In this document: positions 28,601-42,000 of the stretch, piece after piece
How the letters are laid out: every line of letters starts with the position of its first letter
Position numbering within the stretch: the first letter of the stretch is position 1
Assembly: GCF_000003815.2 (NCBI RefSeq)
Contig: NC_049985.1
Coordinates: 23,785,811 to 23,849,810, forward strand
Direction of reading: 5' to 3'
Length of the DNA: 64,000 bases
DNA from: Branchiostoma floridae
Lineage: Eukaryota; Chordata; Leptocardii; Amphioxiformes; Branchiostomatidae
Program-made: the position numbers and the translations under genes
Notes under the pieces: model-generated
Told to the model about the DNA's origin: nothing
The model's input: the letters and a program-made list of their open reading frames with translations, nothing else
Databases searched by the model: none

Positions 28601-31600
28601 GTCCACATCTTTTACTCACAAAAGGCATCCCGTCGGTCCCAGAATAAATAGGATTGATTTAGCAAAAACAAAAGGAAGTGGATTTAGTTAGTTAGAAGGT
28701 ATCAAATACGAACTAAAAGGCTACGTTAAACCCCTGTCGCTTTGAGAAAATAGTCAACGAAATCTAATCTAAAAAATTTTGTAATGAGCACAACCCGTAT
28801 CCATGACCCTGGTGCACGTGGCTATTCTGAATTTGATTGACTGTACCATCTCACCTTAGAGCTGCGAAATAGTTGAAAATTGGATATCGATAGGTGGTCT
28901 TTACATACTGTAAATCCATACGGGAATTTGATTTCGCAAGAAGGAGAAAATGAAATGTTCGCTGTTAAACAAAGAGCTAAAGAAACCAACACCTACTACA
29001 GCTAGAGACTCAGCTAGTGACCTATATATATATGCACTGTTACGTAAAAATTATACAGTGGTACAACATGACCGTTAACGTGTATTTAACCTAATTCTGG
29101 GCTGGGGGTTAAGGCCTGCGTCACATTTCATGTCGCATAACGCCAGAACGGCTTACGTTGGATTCACATAATTTAGTGAATTGTCCTAAAAATTACTTGG
29201 CAACACAAAATATTCAATTTTTCGTGTTGTCATTGCAATAATTCTTTCACTGGCATTTTTGACGAAAATCGCTAATGAGAGCTGTGTATTTATCACATTA
29301 TTTTAGTTTTAAAAAGTGTTTCTGTCGAAAAACGTGTTAACAACTTTCACATGAGATAGTGATTGGCACAGTTATATCACATTATTTAACTAGAACATAC
29401 AATTTGATCTCTTACCTTACTAGTAAAATAATGTGATAAGGGGTTGCTATCACATTATTTCACTAATAGAGACCATCTATATATCTCTTACTAGTAAAAT
29501 AATGTGATAAGGGGTTGCTATCACATTACTTGTAAAATAATGTGATAAGGGGTTGCTATCACATTATTTCACTAATAGAGACCATCTATATACCTCTTAC
29601 TAGTAAAATAATGTGATAAGGGTTTGCTATCACATTATTTCACTAATAGAGACCATCTATATATCGCTTATTAGTAAAATAATGTGATAAGGGGTTGCTA
29701 TCACATTATTTCACTAATAGAGACCATCTATATATCTCTTACTAGTAAAATAATGTGATAAGGGGTTACTATCACATTATTTCACTAATAGAGACCATCT
29801 ATATATCTCTTACTAGTAAAATAATGTGATAAGGGGTTGCTATCACATTATTTCACTATTAGAGACCATCTATATATCTCTTACTAGTAAAATAATGTGA
29901 TATGGGGTTGCTATCACATTATTTCACTAATAGAGACCATCTATATATCTCTTACTAGTAAAATAATGTGATAAGGGGTCGCTATCACATTATTTCACTA
30001 ATAGAGACCATCTATATATCTCTTACTAGTAAAATAATGTGATAAGGGGTTGCCATCACATTATTTCACTAATAGAGACCATCTATATATCTATTTCTAG
30101 TAAAATAATGTGATAGTGGGATGCTTCAAGATGGATGCGCTATATGTCAAGAGTACAGCTCGGCGTCATGTCTTTAATAAATGAATAAACGAATGACTGA
30201 TTGAATGAATAAACAAACGAGTACAGCTCCGTGTCGTGTCTTGAATGAATGAATGAATAAATAAACGAATGAATGAATGAATGAATGAATGAAAGCATGG
30301 TTCAATGACACTGTGTAACTAAAACTTCCGCGCAGTGACAATCAAATACTGGTGATATATTTTTAACTAGCATTTTTCTTGCCCTGCAACGAATTGAAAA
30401 CAGATGTATGGCTGGTGTATTCACCAACTTGGCCAAGCAGATGTAAGCGCCCCAGTCTGTACAGATCTTGCGCCTTTTATTCTTGTCTTTTCCTTCTTCC
30501 GTAAAACCCAACGACCTATATTTTCGTGCACAGTTCCAACAGGACTATAACAGTATACGCAGGGCGCAACACGCGTTGCCCACGTATTCATCCAGCAGTA
30601 TGACGACACTCGTGTAATAACTTAAACTGGCCCACTTACCAACCCTTATCACGTTTTCTTTTTCACTAGTATAGAGTACGGAAGCTTACCAGTGAACTAA
30701 TGTGAGAGGGCCGTGCTCTCACGTTGGTTTACCAATAGACGATATTGTTTCTTCTAACTAGTGAATGAAGGAAGGGTTTAATGATATTGTACATCTAAAA
30801 CTTTGGCGCAATGACGCGCAATGACAATCATTTACATATATATTTAACTGGCCTTTTTCTTCCCTTGTAGCGAAATGAAAACAGATGTATGGCTACTGTA
30901 TTCACCAACTTGGCCAACTTCTTGTAAACGTTGCGTCTTTTCCTTGTCTTTCTTGTCAATCGCGCGTCCGCACATCATTCTGTGTCGCTCACATGGGTCC
31001 TATCACACCATAAAATTCATACAATGTGTCCAGATCTTCCCACGATTCTGCCTAAGTATAACCTAACTGGCCAAGCAGATGTAAGCGCCCCAGTCTGTAC
31101 AGATCTTGCGCCTTTTATTCTTGTCTTTTCCTTCTTCCGTAAAACCCAACGACCTACATTTTCGTGCACAGTTCCAACAGGACTATAACAGTATACGTAG
31201 GGCGCAACACGCGTTGCCCACGTATTCATCTAGCAGTATGACGACACTCGTGTAATAACTTAAACTGGCCCACTCACCAACCCTTATCACGTTTTCTTTT
31301 TCACTAGTATAGAGTACGGAAGCTTACCAGTGAACTAATGTGAGAGGGCCGTGCTCTCACGTTGGTTTACCAATAGACGATATTGTTTCTTCTTACTAGT
31401 GAATTAACGTCATAGAGACATGCTATAAAATGTGTTTTCACTGGTAGACACACATTTTATACACGTACTAATGAAGTAATGTTTATATTATATATGAGGG
31501 GGGGATTTCTGCCTGGGTCAGAAGGGAGNNNNNNNNNNNNNNNNNNNNNNNNNNNNNNNNNNNNNNNNNNNNNNNNNNNNNNNNNNNNNNNNNNNNNNNN

Positions 31601-34600
31601 NNNNNNNNNNNNNNNNNNNNNNNNNNNNNNNNNNNNNNNNNNNNNNNNNNNNNNNNNNNNNNNNNNNNNNNNNNNNNNNNNNNNNNNNNNNNNNNNNNNN
31701 NNNNNNNNNNNNNNNNNNNNNNNNNNNNNNNNNNNNNNNNNNNNNNNNNNNNNNNNNNNNNNNNNNNNNNNNNNNNNNNNNNNNNNNNNNNNNNNNNNNN
31801 NNNNNNNNNNNNNNNNNNNNNNNNNNNNNNNNNNNNNNNNNNNNNNNNNNNNNNNNNNNNNNNNNNNNNNNNNNNNNNNNNNNNNNNNNNNNNNNNNNNN
31901 NNNNNNNNNNNNNNNNNNNNNNNNNNNNNNNNNNNNNNNNNNNNNNNNNNNNNNNNNNNNNNNNNNNNNNNNNNNNNNNNNNNNNNNNNNNNNNNNNNNN
32001 NNNNNNNNNNNNNNNNNNNNNNNNNNNNNNNNNNNNNNNNNNNNNNNNNNNNNNNNNNNNNNNNNNNNNNNNNNNNNNNNNNNNNNNNNNNNNNNNNNNN
32101 NNNNNNNNNNNNNNNNNNNNNNNNNNNNNNNNNNNNNNNNNNNNNNNNNNNNNNNNNNNNNNNNNNNNNNNNNNNNNNNNNNNNNNNNNNNNNNNNNNNN
32201 NNNNNNNNNNNNNNNNNNNNNNNNNNNNNNNNNNNNNNNNNNNNNNNNNNNNNNNNNNNNNNNNNNNNNNNNNNNNNNNNNNNNNNNNNNNNNNNNNNNN
32301 NNNNNNNNNNNNNNNNNNNNNNNNNNNNNNNNNNNNNNNNNNNNNNNNNNNNNNNNNNNNNNNNNTGTTTCTGTTACAGTTTTGAACACACCATAGATAC
32401 ACCTCGTCCTGTCGTACACGTTTCTGGAATAACAGTCCTGTGCTTCTGTTACATTTCTGCACACAGCATAACTACAGCTCGTCCTGTCGCATAGGTTTCC
32501 GGAACAACAGTCCTGCGTTTCTGTTACTGTTCAGCACACAACACATACACTATATGGCCGCACGAGGGCTACTAGCGGTGTAATAGCAAAGACAGCCCTT
32601 CCCCTGGGACAAAGAAGCAAACCAAACCAACCGAACAAACCGTGGTTTCCATATAGTTTTGTTTGTGGCCTGATTACAATCTACGCCTGGCGCGGCACTG
32701 GGCATGAGCGTGCTTCTGACCTATCTGGTTTCTTCTAGTTGGATGCGCTATTTGACACGAGTACAGCGGCCCTCTCACATTAGTTCACTGGTAAGCTTCC
32801 GTACTCTATACTAGTGAAAAAGAAAACGTGATAAGGGTTGGTGAGTGGGCCAGTTTAAGTTATTACACGAGTGTCGTCATACTGCTGGATGAATACGTGG
32901 GCAACGCGTGTTGCGCCCTGCGTATACTGTTATAATCCGGTTGGGAACTGTGCACGAAAATGTAGGTCGTTGGGTTTTACGGAAGAAGGAAAAGGAACAG
33001 AAAAAAGGCGCAAAGTCTGCACAGACTGGGGCGCTTACATCTGCTTGGCCAAGTTGGTCAAAACACCAGCCATACATCTGTTTTCAATTCGTTGCAAAGC
33101 AAGAAAAATGCCAGTTGAATATATCTCATCAGTGTACGATTGTCACTGCGGGGAAGTTTTAGTTGCACAATGTCATTGAACCATTCCTTCCTTCATTCGT
33201 TCTTTCATTTATTCGTTCATTAATTCAAGACATGCCGCGGAGCTGTACTCGTGACATATAGCGCATCCAACTAGAAGAATACCACTATCACATTATTTTA
33301 CTAGTAAGAGATGTTAAGATTGTATCTATTAGTGAAATAATGTGATAGCAACCCCTTATCACATTATTTTACTAGTAAGAGATATATGGATGGTCTTTAT
33401 CAGTGAAATAATGTGATAGCAACCCCTTATCACATTATCTTACTAGTAAGAGATATATGTATGGTCTCTATTAGTGAAATAATGTGATAGCAACCCCTTC
33501 TCACATTATTCTACTAGTAAGAGATTGTTAATGGTCTCTAATAGTGAAATAATGTGATAGCATCCCACTATCACATTATTTTAGTAGTAAGAGATTGTTA
33601 AATGGTCTCTATTAGTGAAATACTGAGATAGCAGCCCACTATCACATTGTTTTACTAGTAAGAGATTGTTAAATGGTCTCTATTAGTGAAATATTGAGAT
33701 AGCAGCCCACTATCACATTATTACATGCTTGAAAAAAGCATGTACTGTTTCTGGTAGGGATCTTTGTGATTCCGGACCGATATCTCTAGAACCTCTGGAT
33801 GGATTGCGATTTCCTTTGCTATGGGGATAGAGTGTGTGACCTATTGTGCTATTAAGTAGATTAGAAGTTTGCTGTTGTTTTGTGGTTCGTTTTTTAAAAA
33901 ATATTTACACCCCTTTTCCTGATATGGAGTGATCTGGCCTCATTCCCTCTGTCTCAACCTCCTTGGGGACAGCTAGCAGCTGTAACATGTGTTTTGAGTT
34001 TTCAGTAGCATGGGAGTGTGTGGAAGGGTCCTTTCCAGTGCTATATCTCCAGAACAGAACGTGTGATTTACCTCCATGAAAAATGGAGGTATAGTTTTTG
34101 GTGTGTCTGTGTGTGTGTCTGTTTGTGTTTCCACATATTTGTGGTCAGCATAACTTTAGAGCCTGTTGATGGATTGTAATGATATTTGGTATTTTGGTAG
34201 GTGTTTGGAAGACGAAGGTCAAAGTCAATTTTGGATCCCCAGAACTGCAACAGAACTTGGATTTTTGTATCTTTTGACACGGATATGCTATGGTCTTGAT
34301 TTTTGGTGGCACATAGCTTGTGGTGTAAGGAAGAAGTGTTGTATGTTTGGGCCCTCTAGCAGCTTGCTCTAGAACTGCTGGGGCATTCTGGTCAAAATCT
34401 TCCAAGGAGCAAAAAAAGCAACTGTGACCATCGCTGTCACCTCTGTATGGTGCGAACCATTATATACACATTGAGATACAATGTATGTGCCAGGTGCAGG
34501 TGTAACAATAGGAAATAAAAATGAAATGGTGAGGAAACCAGAAAGGTGTAGTTTTGGATCTCACTGTTTACCATAGGTAGATATATAACTTAAGAACAAT

Positions 34601-37600
34601 GATGGAATAATTTTGCCAAACGTCAAACCATATCCACCCCCACAACACACCATACGCACCATCACAAAACAAATTATTTCAAGCAGGTTTGAGTTTTCAG
34701 ACTCTTGTTTTACTAGTAAGAGATGTCGGTATATTAGTGAAATAATGTGATAGCAACCCTTTATCCCATTATTTTACTAATAAAAGGTTAAAAGATTAGT
34801 CTTAATTTGTGTCTACTAGAGAAAAAATGGGATAGCACCCCTCTATCACATTATTTCAGTAGTATATAGACATTTATTGAAATAACCACTAAAAACTAAT
34901 TATCACAACTTTTCCAACTATCACGTTTTCTGTCCTAAAATACTATTCAGGGCTAAATAAATGTGTTAAATAATCAAGTCTCGCTAATGTCGGTTCTAGC
35001 AATGTATTTTTCACGTTTACTTGCTTTATTACTTCAAAGTTCTTGAATAAAAAAATTCTGCCATCTAGAATGTCTATTATAATTCAATAGGAATAAGTTG
35101 TGCTCATATAATGACATCATTGGCCAACATTTAAGATAGTGATCCTTATGAAAAGTAAAAAAAAATAACTAGCTTAAAATCCCATAGAATTTGTAGCTAC
35201 CTTTTTTCACTAAAAATTAACGTTCAACTGGGTGTTTTTAGTCCATTTCCATTTCCTTTTGCGATTATTTACTGAAAGAAATTCAAGAAAATTGAAAATT
35301 CAAGGTTGTAAATATATTAGATTTTATAAGAGTTTATCTTTATCCTATTTTGTATACGGATCCGATACTTTTGCAGCATATTCAAGGTTAATGACGTGTA
35401 CGTGTGCAAGTCGCGAAAGATTGCGCTTGCGTTGAAAAAAATCACGGTGGTTTCAAGTGAAGAGGTCACTGTGAAAAAAGCAAACATACAACAAACACAA
35501 ACACAAACATGTATGCATTTATACTATACATGTCAAATTTCAGCCTTCTAAAATAAGCAGAAGTGGGTTAGGAGATACCTATATGGTGGAGCAGGGACAC
35601 TACTGCTATGGTCTCATCTTCACCCCGGATGATACCGGTAACGGAGAGCCTGTTTTCGGCGCTGCCCAACCCTTCCAAGTAGTCCCTGAGAAATCCATTG
35701 TCACAGCTTGTAGGAATGCCCTGTGTTTGTAATATATAGTTTACTGTGATAAATATCAAGTCAACTTCAAATTGAATGAAGATTACCATATGGGATTCCT
35801 GCAATTATATACATACAAGACGATGATTGGGAACAAGGTAGTTTTGACCAGTCCTCTTGTCTTTTTTCAGGATAAATTATGATCTGATTTTCCGAATGCG
35901 TAAAGTAATCAACTGGTCAAAAATGGCTAGATTAACACGTGCACCATGCTTTATACCATTACATATTAAATATGCACCTGCAATTACTGAATTTAAACGT
36001 ACTAAGTAAAAAGAAAGACGTGGCTGGTTTATTGATGATATAACATTTATAAATCCATACCTTTATAAGCAAAGTCTTGCCATCGATAAGGCTCAGCCTC
36101 TCGGAGACAGTCACTTCCTTTTCTCCAATGAAGTGAGAAGGTTTCCGTACAACATCAACCGCAGCTAAAAGTAAAGTGATTTTAAAGAGTACAAGAAGTA
36201 AAGGTAAGACTACATGATCCATCACAAATCTTTGACCACTCAAACACCATTACCATAGCATGTCAAAATAACAAAATTTTATGGAATTATCATTGCAGGA
36301 CCCTCGAAAGCCGTTAGACGGCCCATTATCGTACTTGACGAATTTCTTCTGGATCTCTACCTTCCAAATACAATTAGGATCCATCCCAGCTTTTTGATTT
36401 ATGCTGAGCGCAAATCACATATGAACAAACAGGCACACAAATTGATTTTACCTAAAACCATGGAAATGCTGGCATTTGCTTATAAGAATTACCGCATATT
36501 TCACTCCTCCTCCATTCAGCATGCAGCAATGTTATTCCACAATCACCAATGTGCAAAAAATGGATTATTCCAAAATAACAAAAAGTCGCCCTGAATGAAG
36601 AAAATTGAGTTTTACCTGAGAATATTTTCTGCTGTCAGAAGAACCTTGGTTATTTCAGTAATCGTATAGCCAACACTCTTACCTCCGTACATGTATTTTA
36701 TTGACTTTAATATATGGTATGCATGTATTGTTGCAAATAAAGAAATTAAAAAAAAATATATAAATCAGTTTCACCTCGCCTGTGTTGAAACGTAATGTAG
36801 AACACTTGCTTGTGTTGAACCGTCGTGTAGAAAACACCATTGGAGTCCTTTATCATTCTTTCTATGGGTCCTCCGCCAGAAGAATGAGTGTTGGTAAAAT
36901 AAACCTTTAGACGCTCCTCATCAATACTTCCATCTGTGATAACTTCGATTGTCGGATTTTCTGCGGAAATCATAGAAACAGAAGAAGAAGAATGAGGATT
37001 GTAAATACATATCAGTTATGCATAAAGAGAAAATAGGATTACTTAGTGGGAACTTCATACTTACAACATTATCAAGCTTAGTGAAGGTGAACATCATTAG
37101 ACTTAAATAATGCAAATTAGTAATTAATAGGCAAACACTAAAATGGCATTCTCTTCTACGATAAGAATTTAATACTTTGGACTTGTTCCTCTTGGATGGA
37201 GATCCTGATCAACTGAGTTATTTACATAATAATTACGTAAATCAGGAACGTATTTACATAATCAAATGGGGAGAAATTTAAATACTTCACTCGAAAAGAT
37301 TTAAACCATTTGGCAAAGGTATGAGGTCGTTCAACTCTAGATGTTCTTGATACTTTTGAATGTCAAGAATATTCTGTATACTACTTACTATTACTGTATT
37401 CAATAACTAAAGGAATCCTTAATTCTTCTTTGATTTTAAATCAACGAAATATCCATATATTCTGTAACATTTACAATCATGTACATCATATTCAGTCACC
37501 AATATATGTTACATAAGTGACATTGTTGACATATAACTTAAGATGTACTTGATATTTTTAGACTTTTAGTAAAAAAAATCATTCTAAGCAGGAATGAATC

Positions 37601-39013
37601 GATGACCGAATTTGGACATTTCGTCGATGTCAAATTCTGCCCGCAGTTCCTGCTTCGAATCTACAATACAAGCCTAGGTGTGGAATTAATATTTCAAATG
37701 TTTCTAACCATGTACAACAGTTATAGTGCTTTTCTGAGGGTAGTGACCACCCATAGGCCTGGTTACACCAAAGACGCTGTCCTCAAGAATTTAAACATTC
37801 ACTTTAATATTTCCCTTTATATAAAGGAGTTAATCATACAGAACACTTACTGCGATGGCGAACTTGTAACGATGTCCCCATCAGTTCATGGGTATGTGAT
37901 AATACCTCCTGGGCAACTGTTGAATAACAGCAAAGAAATAAAAAATAGTGTGTAATTCAGTAGACAAGCAGTATACTAAAACCGCCCCAATATGGTATTG
38001 TGTACTTCGAATTTTTATCCAATTGAAATTCCTGTATCTGAGTACCGTAAAATGCGAATGAAATTAACATGACTACTTTATTTTTTTTAATCCAATTGTC
38101 TTTTCTTTCTGTGTAAACAGTTATTTTTCAGTTTGGTTGTGTTTGTTCAGTTTGCTTATTTTGTGATAACAGTTTTGTCCCCTTCTCTCTATAGTCTCTT
38201 CTCACTGTCTCGGTTTGCGTGGTGATAAAGGATAAGGTACCTGCCACTATTTTCTTCACTTAGAATTCATCCCAATAGTGATTCATATATCTTTTTTTTA
38301 TTTTTGCAGTTAAATTTTCATTTTACGTAGTAGTGTTAGCAGGGTCCTTTGTGTTAGTTACCATCTAATATAAAAATGGCGAAAGTAGTAAAAATGTTTA
38401 TGTACTATTTATAATTAAAATTTGCGTAATCTATTTGTTTTCTCATACTAATGATTACGTCCAGGATTTGTTGTGTTTTTGTTTGTATAGAGGCTTTAAA
38501 ATGCAATAGCACTCGTAAGAGCGACCCCATAGCCCCGCCCCCACCCTGTCAGTATGCAACGATGAAAAGAATAGAAATGTAAGTTCTGGACTGGTATGCA
38601 TCACTATTTGCTTAGTTAAACTAAAAATTCTATCATTGGTTGAACTTCTAATTAGATGCAGTATTTGTCCATTATTATTGTAAAGCTTTATTTAATAAAC
38701 TAGAGTTCGGTGACCTCATACCTCCATGAAATATTTAGAGCTTTTGTAAATTTTTTTGCAAATCACTTGCACATTTACATGATTTATGCATGTTGATGTT
38801 CCTCATTGACTTACATAAACATGTCACAAGAATGAAAATCCCATCATTAATCATTAAGTGGTTTTACCATTTTTGCATATATTATGCAAAACCAGTTCCT
38901 CATAAACATATTTGGTAGGTAGCATGTGGGGGCCCCCAAATCTAATCATTTCTCGCCAACACAAGAAGTATAAAACTGATTCTTTTAGCCGTCCTTGGGT
39001 TATTTTGTTGACA

Positions 39014-39059
<46 letters not shown>

Positions 39060-42000
39060 CCAGTAACAATGATATTTCATGGAGGTAATAAAAGCACTGG
39101 ATATATCTCAATAACAATGCAAAGTGCCTTAACATAAGAAAGTACCATAGCGATATAAAATGCAGCTTGCCCTTTCTTTCTATATATACAAACTAAGCAC
39201 GAACAACGGCAAATATCTATGTCAGTCATCATAAAGTTTAATGATATTTCAACAGGACATATTTAACATCCATTGGTATAATACCGGTCGGTTTACTGCA
39301 ATTTCTCAAGCAATGCTAATTTGGCAAATGATCAACGCATCATTTTCTCCAGTTACATGTTGCTGTTACAGCCTACCTTTGCCACTTCTTCTGTGTAAAT
39401 TATTTTGTCTCTCTGGTCCTGCTAAAAACATAACATCGTAATTGGAACACACCGCGGAATTGCACGGAGAACGGGCGCGTGGTTGGAAGGGGGTGCACTA
39501 TACAGGCCGAACGAAACACGGCACAATTAACTGCCGCTATGTACCTTTATACATTTTGTTCCTTTCTTTCTTTCCTGTTAGTAGTTGCACAAAACAAAAA
39601 TCTGCATGAGCATACAAAAAGTCATTAGAAACTGGGCGTAACATGCATTGGCATAATACCGGTCATAAGCCTTATACCGGTCGATTAAAAATAGTGGAAC
39701 TTAAAGAGATCTACACATGCAACAATAGTTATTTCTGAGGTATGCACACTTCAGACATCTAGGTGTCCAATACATAATTTACAAAGCATCGATATCAATG
39801 CATTCGAAGAAACCAAGGCCAAAAGTTTTCAGGTCATTTTCGGGGCAGGCGAGCTCGTAGTGGGACAAACACACTGTCACCTTCTCATCACTTGAACCTC
39901 AAATACAATGTGCATGCCTGCATAACAGCAAGAGCCATCACAATATGGATAGCAATCTTGAATNNNNNNNNNNNNNNNNNNNNNNNNNNNNNNNNNNNNN
40001 NNNNNNNNNNNNNNNNNNNNNNNNNNNNNNNNNNNNNNNNNNNNNNNNNNNNNNNNNNNNNNNNNNNNNNNNNNNNNNNNNNNNNNNNNNNNNNNNNNNN
40101 NNNNNNNNNNNNNNNNNNNNNNNNNNNNNNNNNNNNNNNNNNNNNNNNNNNNNNNNNNNNNNNNNNNNNNNNNNNNNNNNNNNNNNNNNNNNNNNNNNNN
40201 NNNNNNNNNNNNNNNNNNNNNNNNNNNNNNNNNNNCAGAGGATGAATAAAGGTACATAGCGGCAGTTAATTGTGCCGTGTTTCGTTCGACCGGTATAGTG
40301 CACCCCCTTCCAACCACGCGCCCGTTCTCCGTGCAAGTCCGTGGTGTGTTCCAATTACGATATTATGTTTTTAGCAGGACCAGAGAGACAAAATAATTTA
40401 CACAGAAGAAGTGGCAAAGGTAAGCTGTAACAGCAACATGTAACTGGAGAAAATTATGCGTTGATCATTTGCCAAATTAGCATTGCTTGAGAAATTGCAG
40501 TAAACCGACCGGTATTATGCCAATGGATGTTATACTAACAATAATTTTCATTTAATTTTGGTCCGTCACAACCGCTATGACGTGAAACTTTACTGCTGGC
40601 CGTAGCATTAAAAACGGCGGGAAAATAGCGGCGTACGTTCAATTTGACCCATTCAGCCGTAGATCCGGGCGATAATGCAACGGTTGCTCACACGTTTACA
40701 CGAGTTGTAGGTCACCAAAAGAAATTCAAGATTGCTGTTGAATCATGCTCGTCTTGTGCCGTGAGCACATGTGATTATTATCTACAAATCTGGCGATGAA
40801 CGTGACAGTGTGTTTGTCCCACGACGAGCTCGCCTGCCCCGAAAATGACCTGAAAACTTTTGGCCTTGTTGTCTTCGAATGCATTGTTATCGATGCTTTG
40901 TAAATTATGTATTGGACACCTAGATGTCTGAAGTGTGCATACCTCAGAAATAACTATTGTTGCATGTGTAGATCTCTTTAAGTTCCAAAAGTTATTTTTA
41001 ATCGACCGGTATAAGGCTTATGACCGGTATTATGCCAATGCATGTTACCTCCATGAAATGTCATGGAGGTTTTATTTTACTCTGCTTTTGTCTGTCTGTG
41101 TGTAAACATGATATCTCTTGAACGGCTTGGTGAATTGGTTTCATACTTGATGTGTTGGTAGTGTGTAAGGAAAGCCACCTTGTGGCTTCCCTTGGTTCTG
41201 CAAGCTATGGTCACAATTTTGGGGTGTTAGATAGCTCGTGCGCTTATAGGAATAAGTGACATAATTTTGGTTTCGGGATTGCCGGGGCATTTTTGTCAAA
41301 GACTTCAGAAGACGATAACTCAAGAAGGGACGAATTGATTTTCATGTTTTTGGTATGTGGTTACCTTAGATAATGTTGTACAAATTAACATACCAAATAT
41401 GCAAAATAGAAGTACATTTTCATAATTAATGACAATATTCTGTCAAAGCAGCTTTTTCTATGTATCTCTTGTCCTGGACGTTATATGGTTTTGACATTTG
41501 GCTGGTAGATAGCTTGCAGTGTTATGACAAAGTGGGGCAGGTTTCAGTCCCCTATCATTTAATTTCGGAACTGCAGGGGCGTTTTAGTCGCGACTTTCCA
41601 AAGAGGATAACTGCAGAAAGGATTGACATCATTTTAGGTATACGGGTAGCTCGGGCAAAGATGTTCATAATTATATGCATGTTATGCAAATTAGGACTTA
41701 ATTTGCATAGTTGATATAGAGAAAATTGTATAATTCCATTGTTTGCAATAACTGGACTTCAATAAATATAGCACTTGTTGATTGTGATAAGTGGAATATA
41801 AGGAGAAATAAAATATGGTAATGAGAAGCTTATTTGCATAATTTATGTAACAAATTTCAAAAACCGTTTTATTATCAATGATGGGAATTTCAAAATTGTG
41901 ACATATGTACGTTAGTCAATGATGAACAACACCATGCATAAATTATGTTAATGTGTTAGTCGATTGCTTGAAATTGATAAAAGCTCTAAATATTTAATTG

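Larger units (their letters stand above)
28309..35578 (-). other. 7.3-kb intron with palindrome, between exons 6 and 7
   Basis: Holds the hairpin-unit arrays, the inverted block around the N gap, a GAAT microsatellite and repeats near 33727-34445. No exon-like stretch seen. Further hairpin-type units lie at 34703-34870. Confidence 0.75.

Noticed and set aside
29400-30115. CRISPR-like regular array
   Set aside because: Repeats and spacers are both conserved, the context is an animal intron, and there are no cas genes.
31457-32464. Long ORFs across the first N run
   Set aside because: Made almost wholly of N; the same applies at 39877-40354.
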